A stretch of DNA of 5,222 nt, taken from contig VBJP01000146.1 in the NCBI GenBank assembly GCA_005880165.1, positions 1 to 5,222 of the forward strand. Reading direction: 5' to 3'. The translations under genes were made by a program, and so were the position numbers. The DNA is from Chloroflexota bacterium. GTDB taxonomy: Bacteria > Chloroflexota > Limnocylindria > QHBO01. Position 1 is the stretch's first letter. Every line of letters begins with the position of its first letter. The notes beneath the pieces are model-generated. The model did not search any database. It was not told where the DNA came from and worked only from the letters and a program-made list of their open reading frames with translations. Of the stretch, positions 1 to 4,702 are shown piece by piece.

Positions 1-1087
1 CGATGTCGGCCGTCGGGTTATTCGTGGGATCGGGCGGCAGGTAGGTCACGCCGTTGTCAGTGGAGACCAGCATGTAGCAGCCGCTCAGCACCTCGGCATG
101 GTTGGCCGCCAGGTAGACGCGTCGTCCAGCTGCGCTCGATGTGGGGTCGAAGACACCCATCCACTGCCGGTCCGTCTCCGGGAAGCATCCCTCGCCCGGG
201 ATGAAGGTCTTTCCCTCGTCGTAGGAGCGGAAGGTGCTGTTGCACTGCAGGGTCTGCAGGTCGGAGGCGAAGACGTCGCGGTTCTTGGCGATCGTGATCT
301 CGGTATCGCCGCCACCGTTCTGGCAGTTGGACTTCGTGGGGCACCCGATCAGGTGCCACTGGATGCCGTGATCCTCGGACTTCCAGAACCACGAGGCCTG
401 GGTCGTGCTTCCGCCGGGACCGCTCACGTAGTTACCGTAGTGATTGTCGATCTGGATGTCGGGCTCGCCGACCATGCGGATGGGGTCGTTCCAGTTGGCG
501 TGGTCGAAGGTGATGCCACGGGATGGACCGGGCGGTGGAGGCGGCTCGAGCGCCAGGGTCTGGATCGTCAGGGTAGCCGTGTAGGGCTGAGCCGATGTCG
601 CGAGGAACGGGCACGCGACGACCTTGTACGCGCCGGCGGCGAGGTTCGTCCCCCGCACCGTTTCACTCGGCGTGCCGCCATCGCTCGAGCCCACGGGAAC
701 CCCGCCCGGCCCGACGACGGTCAGGATCTCGTCGTTATCGCCGTTGTTCCAGGCGATGCTGAAGGTGAAGTTGGCCTGCACCGAGTCGTAGGCACCAGCA
801 GGCACGTTGATCGTCTCCGTGTGCGTGTCGGCGGTCGCTGTGTCGGCGAACGGGCCGCAGTTGCTGGAGGCGTTCGTGCCCGCGGGGATCGTGCCGGTCC
901 ATGTGTCGGTGACCGTCGCAACGCCGCTGGGCACGGTGACGCTGCTTGCGGGCGGGGTCGAGGCCTTCGACGCGCCCGCAAGGATGAGGTAGCCCGCGAC
1001 GGCCAATGCCGTCAACAGCGCCAGGATGGGAATGACACGGAAAGTCGCCGGGCCTCGCAGCTCCGAGACCGGTGCGGGACGAGCCAT
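1..1087 (-). CDS. Secreted Asp-box (BNR/sialidase-like) protein, 3'-truncated by window edge
   Basis: The frame is open from an ATG at 1087 to the left edge, giving 362 residues with no stop; the C-terminus is missing. A GAGGAGA ribosome binding site lies about 8 nt upstream of the ATG. Residues 1-43 are a short N-terminus with two Arg, then a hydrophobic segment (about 18-38) that is a signal peptide or membrane anchor. Residues about 50-177 form a beta-rich domain resembling the bacterial pre-peptidase C-terminal (PPC) type, with a possible disulfide C77-C159. A short Pro-rich linker (181-188) follows. The rest holds three Asp-box motifs (S-x-D-x-G-x-x-W/F/Y) starting at S237 (SEDHGIQW), S288 (SYDEGKTF) and S342 (STDNGVTY). 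Their spacing of 51-54 residues fits consecutive beta-propeller blades. Asp boxes occur in sialidases but also in many non-enzymatic propellers. The sialidase Arg triad cannot be assigned here, so the substrate is unknown. Extracytoplasmic location is inferred from the signal segment and the many Cys residues. Confidence 0.85.
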   Translation of the reverse strand, partial: MARPAPVSELRGPATFRVIPILALLTALAVAGYLILAGASKASTPPASSVTVPSGVATVTDTWTGTIPAGTNASSNCGPFADTATADTHTETINVPAGAYDSVQANFTFSIAWNNGDNDEILTVVGPGGVPVGSSDGGTPSETVRGTNLAAGAYKVVACPFLATSAQPYTATLTIQTLALEPPPPPGPSRGITFDHANWNDPIRMVGEPDIQIDNHYGNYVSGPGGSTTQASWFWKSEDHGIQWHLIGCPTKSNCQNGGGDTEITIAKNRDVFASDLQTLQCNSTFRSYDEGKTFIPGEGCFPETDRQWMGVFDPTSSAAGRRVYLAANHAEVLSGCYMLVSTDNGVTYLPPDPTNNPTADI

Positions 1088-1141
1088 CGCTCCACTCTCC
1101 TCGACGGCTGCCCCGCGGAGCCCATGCTCGACAGGGTCGGG

Positions 1142-1159
1142 GCTGAGCCGGCTCTCAGC
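1142..1159. repeat. Inverted repeat (GCTGAG/CTCAGC) upstream of the Asp-box gene
   Basis: Perfect 6-bp arms at 1142-1147 and 1154-1159 flank a 6-nt loop whose sequence is itself partly self-complementary. It lies 55 bp upstream of the Asp-box protein ATG and about 50 bp after the stop of the 109-residue gene. It could be a weak operator or part of a transcript end. No T-tract follows on either strand, so its role is open. Confidence 0.35.
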
Positions 1160-1167
1160 GGCGCAAT

Positions 1168-1187
1168 CCGCATGCCACCAGATGCGG
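1168..1187 (-). terminator. Candidate hairpin after the 109-residue gene
   Basis: Arms CCGCAT (1168-1173) and ATGCGG (1182-1187) are perfectly complementary with an 8-nt loop. The hairpin starts 20 nt past the stop codon of the 109-residue gene. No U-run follows on the minus strand, so it is at best a non-canonical terminator or an RNA 3'-end stabiliser. Short GC-rich dyads also arise by chance in DNA like this. Confidence 0.3.
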
Positions 1188-1207
1188 CCCGGCCTTCCAG
1201 CGACGGA

Positions 1208-1537
1208 TTAGGCGTCCACGCGGAGGATCGTCTCGCCCCCGAAGGCCAAGGGCTCACGGACCTGGTATGCATCGGCCAATGTGTTCCAGGCCTGGAAACC
1301 GGGATGGCTGTCGTGCTGGTGATGACCCTCGCTATCGGCGAACACCGCGATGACCAGGTACTCGGTCGCGTCTGGGGTGCGTTGGAAGGTGATGGCGAGG
1401 CGCGAGAGGGATGCGCGGACCAGCACGCCACGGCCGGAGAGGTCCTGCCAGACCGGTAGCTCGTGCTCGCGGAACCCCTGTTCGAACTCGTCGACACGAT
1501 CCTCGCCGACGCTCAGGACAATCGCCACGGTCTCCAC
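1208..1537 (-). CDS. Hypothetical small protein, probable dimeric alpha/beta-barrel fold
   Basis: This 109-residue cytoplasmic protein starts at a GTG (1537) and ends at TAA. A strong GGAGGGAGG ribosome binding site 6-7 nt upstream decides the start. The N-terminal strand (about 3-10) leads into an acidic helix (about 11-28), then strands at about 37-51 and 58-67, a helix with the W84-N-T-L region, and a final strand ending in ILRVDA. This order and size resemble the dimeric alpha/beta-barrel (ABM-like, ferredoxin-type) superfamily, which includes small monooxygenases and mutarotases. I do not recognise the specific family. A histidine cluster, H72, H73, H75 and H78, precedes P79-G-F and could be a metal or haem contact; that is inference. 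The 112-bp gap upstream and 120-bp gap downstream, both with inverted repeats, suggest an independent transcript. Confidence 0.8.
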   Translation of the reverse strand: METVAIVLSVGEDRVDEFEQGFREHELPVWQDLSGRGVLVRASLSRLAITFQRTPDATEYLVIAVFADSEGHHQHDSHPGFQAWNTLADAYQVREPLAFGGETILRVDA

Positions 1538-1568
1538 CGCAACCCTCCCTCCTCGATCAGGCGGACGT

Positions 1569-1594
1569 GCGCCCGGGCACCGTCAACCGGGCGC
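1569..1594. repeat. Inverted repeat with TTGACG in its loop, upstream of the 109-residue gene
   Basis: Perfect 8-bp arms, GCGCCCGG (1569-1576) and CCGGGCGC (1587-1594), enclose a 10-nt loop. Read on the minus strand, the loop begins with TTGACG (1586-1581), a good -35-like hexamer. A weak -10 candidate, CCTGAT (1561-1556), follows with a rather long 19-bp spacer. The dyad could be an operator over the promoter of the 109-residue gene. It could equally be a second hairpin behind the two-domain VOC gene. Confidence 0.4.
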
Positions 1595-1610
1595 TTGCGA
1601 TGCGGAGAAT

Positions 1611-1639
1611 GCGGTGGCCAGCGGGCGCCTGGCCACCGC
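1611..1639 (-). terminator. Strong hairpin just after the two-domain VOC gene
   Basis: Perfect 11-bp GC-rich arms, GCGGTGGCCAG (1611-1621) and CTGGCCACCGC (1629-1639), close a 7-nt loop. On the minus strand the stem begins 10 nt after the TAG stop at 1650-1652. The following bases (ATTCTC) give only a short, imperfect U-stretch. Position and stem strength favour a transcription terminator or mRNA 3'-end hairpin for the VOC gene, and so a transcript boundary before the next gene. It is the strongest dyad I found in the window. Confidence 0.6.
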
Positions 1640-1649
1640 TATCGGTCTG

Positions 1650-2423
1650 CTACAGCCCCCCGCCCGTGTAGAGTGCGAACGAGGCTCCCTGCGGGTCACT
1701 CAGGATTGCGAAGCGTCCTCCCGGATAGTCCTGCGGCGCGAGCATCTCCTTGCCTCCAAGGCCGATCGCCTTCTGGAACGAGGCGTCGACGTCGTCGGCC
1801 TTGAAGTACACCGTCCAGTAGCTCGGAACTTCGGCCGGGATGTTGGGTGGCATCTCGAGGGCGCCGGCGATGCTCTCGCCGTCAACCTGGAACTCGGTGT
1901 ACTCCTGACCCTCGCCGAACGGGCTGGTCTTGTGCGTCCAGCCAAAGACCGCCTCGTAAAACGGGATCGCGCGCTCGAGGCCGCGCGAGTTCAGCTCGGC
2001 CCAGGCGAGCGTGTTCGGTTCGCCCGACAGGAAGTTGCGCATCCGAGCCGCCTGCCAGGCCGACAGGATGGCGCCAGTCGGGTCCGCGAAGACGGCCATG
2101 CGTCCCTGGTCGCCCACGTCAAACGCCGGCGCGATGATCGTTCCGCCGGCGTCCTGGATCTTCTTCGACAGGGCATCGACGTCATCGGTCCCGATGTACA
2201 GGCCCCACGCGGTAGGCGTCTGCGGGGACATCTTGGGACCGATGCCGGCGACATCTGCGTCCCCCACCTTGGCCAACGCATAGCCGCCGTACAGGGGGTC
2301 GGGGTTGACCTCCACGCGCCAGCCGAAGAGCTTGGCGTAGAAGTCGCGTGCGGCTGCGGCATCGGGCGTCGAAAGCTCAACCCAAGCGATCTTGTTGGCT
2401 GTTGCAGTCGTGGTTTGTGGCAT
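1650..2423 (-). CDS. Tandem two-domain VOC family protein (CFP30B-like)
   Basis: This 257-residue protein starts at ATG 2423, preceded by AGGAGG with a 9-nt spacer, and ends at TAG. It carries two vicinal-oxygen-chelate (glyoxalase/bleomycin-resistance/dioxygenase) domains. Domain 1 spans about 10-124 (AWVELSTPD..FYAKLFGW at the start, DPTGAILSAWQ at the end). Domain 2 spans about 137-253 (LAWAELNSRG..FYEAVFGW at the start, DPQGASFALYTG at the end). The internal duplication and signatures match the CFP30B-like "hydrolase/hydroxylase" group named for a mycobacterial 27-kDa antigen, whose activity is not settled. The usual His and Glu metal ligands of glyoxalase I are not evident: the first strands read WVEL and WAEL, and the terminal strands lack Glu. 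A canonical Ni/Zn glyoxalase site is therefore unlikely. The product should be cytoplasmic. The single-domain VOC gene lies 84 bp upstream on the same strand and may be co-transcribed. Confidence 0.93.
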   Translation of the reverse strand: MPQTTTATANKIAWVELSTPDAAAARDFYAKLFGWRVEVNPDPLYGGYALAKVGDADVAGIGPKMSPQTPTAWGLYIGTDDVDALSKKIQDAGGTIIAPAFDVGDQGRMAVFADPTGAILSAWQAARMRNFLSGEPNTLAWAELNSRGLERAIPFYEAVFGWTHKTSPFGEGQEYTEFQVDGESIAGALEMPPNIPAEVPSYWTVYFKADDVDASFQKAIGLGGKEMLAPQDYPGGRFAILSDPQGASFALYTGGGL

Positions 2424-2507
2424 GACGAGGGCCTCCTGTTGCCAACGGGGTCCGACCGGCGAGCAAGCTGCCGGACGTTGAAAGGGGAGACCTATTGTCG
2501 CACCGAT

Positions 2508-2876
2508 CTACCCCTGAAGCACAGCCACGACGTTCCCCGCCGGATCCTTGAACCAGGCGATCGGAGGACCCTGATCGCGCATGATTCCGCGCTCGTCCTG
2601 GTTGAATCCCTCGTAGCGCTCCATGGTGACTCCGGCCTTGGTGAGGCTGTCCACCGCGGCGTCGACATCGGACACCGGGAAGTTCAGGACGGTGAACGAA
2701 GCGGGTTCGTGGTTCTCCTTGGGGTAGATCAGCACGGTGCCGCCACCAGCCAGGTGCAGCGTCAGCATGTCGTTGTCTTCGGTGATCTCCAGGCCGAGCG
2801 TCTGACCATAGAACTCCTTGGCCCTCGGGATGTCATTCGCCGAGAACCCCGAGAACGCGTGGCTGTCGCGGAACAT
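2508..2876 (-). CDS. Single-domain VOC family protein
   Basis: This 122-residue protein starts at ATG 2876 with a GAGGAGG ribosome binding site 7 nt upstream and ends at TAG. The fold signature is complete for one VOC module of two beta-alpha-beta-beta-beta units. It has an N-terminal strand with H6, the helix and FYGQTLGLEI segment (22-31), the YPKENH loop (51-56), the second-half strand and FPVSDVDAAV helix (67-75), and the closing KDPAGNVVAVLQ (110-121). H6 sits where the first metal ligand often lies. The second-half His and terminal Glu of glyoxalase I are not present (F61-T-V and V-A-V-L-Q instead), so I cannot claim lyase activity. Small-molecule binding or an uncharacterised enzyme role is possible. 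It lies between the GH3 lipoprotein gene (105-bp gap) and the two-domain VOC gene (84-bp gap), all on the same strand. Confidence 0.92.
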   Translation of the reverse strand: MFRDSHAFSGFSANDIPRAKEFYGQTLGLEITEDNDMLTLHLAGGGTVLIYPKENHEPASFTVLNFPVSDVDAAVDSLTKAGVTMERYEGFNQDERGIMRDQGPPIAWFKDPAGNVVAVLQG

Positions 2877-2909
2877 GCGCTTCCTCCTCGAACCAGGCTG
2901 TTGCAGGTG

Positions 2910-2933
2910 ACGTCGCCGCGCGGCGAGCGACGT
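2910..2933. repeat. Nested inverted repeats upstream of the single-domain VOC gene
   Basis: Two dyads overlap here. ACGTCGC (2910-2916) pairs with GCGACGT (2927-2933) across a 10-nt loop. A 14-bp perfect palindrome, TCGCCGCGCGGCGA, occupies 2913-2926. The two would compete as RNA hairpins. The site is about 35 bp upstream of the VOC start and about 50 nt past the GH3 stop, so it could be an operator for the VOC gene or part of a GH3 transcript end. No U-tract follows. Confidence 0.4.
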
Positions 2934-2960
2934 ATCGGCTCACAGGTGTGCAATGCGCTT

Positions 2961-2978
2961 GCCGCAGTGGCGAGCGGC
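2961..2978 (-). terminator. Weak hairpin after the GH3 lipoprotein gene
   Basis: Arms GCCGC (2961-2965) and GCGGC (2974-2978) with an 8-nt loop start about 4 nt after the GH3 stop codon on the minus strand. The stem is short and no U-run follows, so this is a low-confidence transcript-end candidate. Confidence 0.2.
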
Positions 2979-2981
2979 GCC

Positions 2982-4298
2982 TCAGCCGCAGGGGAGGAGG
3001 CCTTGGGCTTCCTTGACGCGCAAGACGTTGAGAACGGCGTTGTCGACGCGCGCCCGGAACAGGGCGCTTTGGGCGGCGCCGAACGCAACGGCCTTGGCCA
3101 TGGCGATGGCCGGCGTCAGCTGGTTGATGATGATCATGTCGCCGCCGGCGGCGATGAAGTCGATGGCGCGCGTTCCGGGAGGGATCGACGCAACCGCGGT
3201 CGCACCCAGGGAATCGGAGATCACGACACCGCGGTACCCCAGGTCGTGGCGGAGCATCCCGGCGATGACGGTCGGCGAGAAGGCGGCGAGATGCTGGGGA
3301 TCGATCTTCACGTAGGTCGCCAGCGAGACCATCACGAAGGGGACGCCCGCCCGGACGGCGGTGGTGAACGGGGCGAGATAGGGGTCGTCGCGGGTGGTCA
3401 CCGTGTCGGAGACCGCGCTGGTGAAGTCGGTGTTGCCGGCGACGCGGCCCAGCCCGGGATAGTGCTTGACGCTCGTCGCCACGCCGGCCTGGCGCATGCC
3501 GGCGATGAACGCCGCGACATGGCTCGAGACGGTCGCCGGATCGTGACCGTACTCCCGTTGCAGCTGACCGATGGGCGCGTTCTGGGCGTCGGTGCCGGAT
3601 GGCACGACGTCAGCCACCGGTGCGAAGTCCAGGTTGATCCCCGCCGCGCGCAGCTCGCTGCCCCAACGAGCCGCGTTGGCCTTCAGCACGGCCGGCGCGA
3701 GGGTTCCCTGGCTGAGCGCAGAGGGCATGGCCTCGAAGCCCGGACCCGAGAGTGCCTGGATCAGGCCGCCCTCCTGGTTGGCGGCCACGAGGAAGCGCAC
3801 CCCGCGAGTCGCGGCCAGAGTCGCCTGTGCCTGGACCGCATCCGCGACCACGCGATCCGCGACAGCGCCACGCGCCGTTCGCCGCGTGTACGCCACGGAC
3901 CCGAAATGGAACTCGGCGATCGCCGTTCGTTCGGCGGCATCGAGCTGGTCGTCCATGAGCCCAATCATGAAGAGCTGCCCGATCCGCTGCGCCTCGGTCA
4001 TCGAGGCGAGCGTGCGTTCCGTGCAGCTGAGCTCAGGCGTGGGCGCGGGCGTCAGCGGGGCGGGCGTGGGCGTGGCGGGGTCCGGCGTCGCCGATGGGGT
4101 CGCGGTCGGCGGCGGGGTTGGCGTGGGTGAGATCGTCGGCGTCGGGGTGGGCGAGCTCGTGGCCGACGGCGACGGGGTCGACAGGACCGGCGCCACGATG
4201 GGCGGGGCGGCGAGCGCGCAACCGGCGACTATCACGGTCATCAGCGGCAAACCCACCAGCCGAGCGGCTCGAACCTGCCAGGAACGCGTGCGTGTCAC
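2982..4298 (-). CDS. GH3-family beta-N-acetylhexosaminidase-like lipoprotein (NagZ-related)
   Basis: From GTG 4298 this encodes 438 residues ending at TGA. The start is chosen because it gives a clean lipoprotein signal: Arg-rich residues 3-13, a hydrophobic core at 14-26 and lipobox V-A-G-C27. The frame stays open upstream to 4631 but there it runs antisense to the next gene. No good ribosome binding site precedes the GTG, so the start is less certain than the gene. Residues about 40-88 are a Thr/Pro/Ser/Ala linker, and about 93-433 are a glycoside hydrolase family 3 TIM barrel. Recognisable motifs are NQEGG (174-178), NLDFAPVADV, KHYPGLG (278-284) and VVISDSLGA with D362 as the likely nucleophile. 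NagZ-type enzymes release terminal beta-GlcNAc from peptidoglycan fragments or chitooligosaccharides. Two deviations stand out: Asn174 replaces the usual Asp of D-x-E-G-G, and the D-x-H general acid/base dyad after KHxPG is not seen (GNTDF instead). The barrel family is near certain; activity is not. Export as a membrane-anchored lipoprotein suggests cell-wall or external glycan substrates. Confidence 0.9.
   Translation of the reverse strand: MTRTRSWQVRAARLVGLPLMTVIVAGCALAAPPIVAPVLSTPSPSATSSPTPTPTISPTPTPPPTATPSATPDPATPTPAPLTPAPTPELSCTERTLASMTEAQRIGQLFMIGLMDDQLDAAERTAIAEFHFGSVAYTRRTARGAVADRVVADAVQAQATLAATRGVRFLVAANQEGGLIQALSGPGFEAMPSALSQGTLAPAVLKANAARWGSELRAAGINLDFAPVADVVPSGTDAQNAPIGQLQREYGHDPATVSSHVAAFIAGMRQAGVATSVKHYPGLGRVAGNTDFTSAVSDTVTTRDDPYLAPFTTAVRAGVPFVMVSLATYVKIDPQHLAAFSPTVIAGMLRHDLGYRGVVISDSLGATAVASIPPGTRAIDFIAAGGDMIIINQLTPAIAMAKAVAFGAAQSALFRARVDNAVLNVLRVKEAQGLLPCG
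4035..4181 (-). repeat. Low-complexity tract encoding the Thr/Pro linker
   Basis: The DNA is a degenerate run of GGCGTG/GGGGTG/GGCGTC-like hexamers (plus-strand view) with a 6-base period. It encodes alternating Thr-Pro and Ser-Pro or Ala-Thr-Pro units (residues 40-88) of the GH3 lipoprotein. Such linkers span the space between a membrane-anchored Cys and an exported catalytic domain. The tract may vary in length between strains through slippage. Confidence 0.75.
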
Positions 4299-4378
4299 AA
4301 CCGCATCGACGCCGGTATTGATCGAAACGTTGTGACGCGCCGCCCACGAGGCGCAAGGCAAGGCCACGCCCGACGCGT

Positions 4379-4407
4379 TTGACAGCACTCCTGAGCAGCC
4401 CGAGAAT
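4379..4407 (+). promoter_or_regulatory. Sigma70-like promoter of the DUF4242 gene
   Basis: A perfect -35 hexamer TTGACA (4379-4384) is followed after exactly 17 bp by GAGAAT (4402-4407), matching TATAAT at four of six positions including the A2 and T6 bases that matter most. Transcription would start near 4414, leaving a leader of about 37 nt before the ATG at 4451. It lies in the 152-bp divergent region shared with the GH3 gene. I see no convincing promoter in the opposite direction. Confidence 0.6.
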
Positions 4408-4450
4408 CCACGCCCGACCCGGTCCATCTCGGAGCTTCGGAGACCCACCC

Positions 4451-4702
4451 ATGCCGCTCTATCTGGACACCCATAAGCACGTTCCGGGGCTGACCGCAAA
4501 GGCAGTCGCCGGCGCCCACGCTCGCGACCTGGAGGTCCAGGGCAAGCACGGGGTGAGCTACCTTCGTTACTGGTTCGACGAAGCCACCGGCAAGGTCTAC
4601 TGCCTGGCCGAGGCGCCGAGCCCCGAGGCATGCGCTGCCGTACATCGCGAGGCGCACGGGCTCCTCGCCGACGAGATCGTCGAGGTCAGAGAGGGAGCGT
4701 AG
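4451..4702 (+). CDS. SCO4226-family (DUF4242) small protein, putative nickel-binding
   Basis: This 83-residue protein starts at ATG 4451, preceded by GGAG with an 8-nt spacer, and ends at TAG. An upstream in-frame TTG at 4379 lies inside the -35 element, so the ATG is the better start. The sequence follows the DUF4242 pattern throughout: MPLYLDTHKHVPG at the start, AHARDLEVQGKHGVSYLRYW (22-41), then GKVYCLAEAPSPEA, VHREAHGL and ADEIVEV. Members are small ferredoxin-like alpha/beta proteins. The Streptomyces coelicolor member SCO4226 has been described as nickel-binding. Conserved-looking His residues are H8, H10, H23, H33, H65 and H69, with Cys at 51 and 61. The cellular role of the family is not established. 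It is the only plus-strand gene here, divergent from the GH3 gene and convergent with the TPR gene, whose 3' end it overlaps by 17 bp. Confidence 0.92.
   Translation: MPLYLDTHKHVPGLTAKAVAGAHARDLEVQGKHGVSYLRYWFDEATGKVYCLAEAPSPEACAAVHREAHGLLADEIVEVREGA

Noticed and set aside
98..1459. A 453-codon open frame on the plus strand
   Set aside because: It is antisense to the Asp-box protein and the 109-residue gene, starts at a non-ATG codon without a ribosome binding site, and has no recognisable domain.
1012..1497. A 161-codon minus-strand frame bridging the 109-residue gene and the Asp-box gene
   Set aside because: It overlaps both in another frame. It is Ser/Arg/Pro-rich, and the two real genes have better starts, ribosome binding sites and domain content.
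2450..2476. GTCCG/CGGAC inverted repeat between the two VOC genes
   Set aside because: It has only 5-bp arms with a 17-nt loop and no U-tract; this is within chance expectation for GC-rich DNA.
1350..4130. A 926-codon open frame on the plus strand
   Set aside because: It runs antisense through four well-supported genes and their intergenic gaps. Its translation is Arg/Gly/Asp-rich with no family signature. Long antisense frames are an expected by-product of high-GC third positions.
4035..4181. The hexamer-like repeat as a CRISPR or mobile-element signature
   Set aside because: The units are degenerate, have no spacers, and are fully explained as codons for the Thr/Pro linker of an exported lipoprotein.
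4379..4450. A TTG start extending the DUF4242 protein by 24 residues
   Set aside because: The TTG is part of the TTGACA -35 hexamer. The ATG at 4451 has a ribosome binding site and matches the family N-terminus.
4299..4631. A 111-residue N-terminal extension of the GH3 lipoprotein
   Set aside because: The extension would place the lipoprotein signal in mid-protein and would run antisense to the DUF4242 gene and its promoter.
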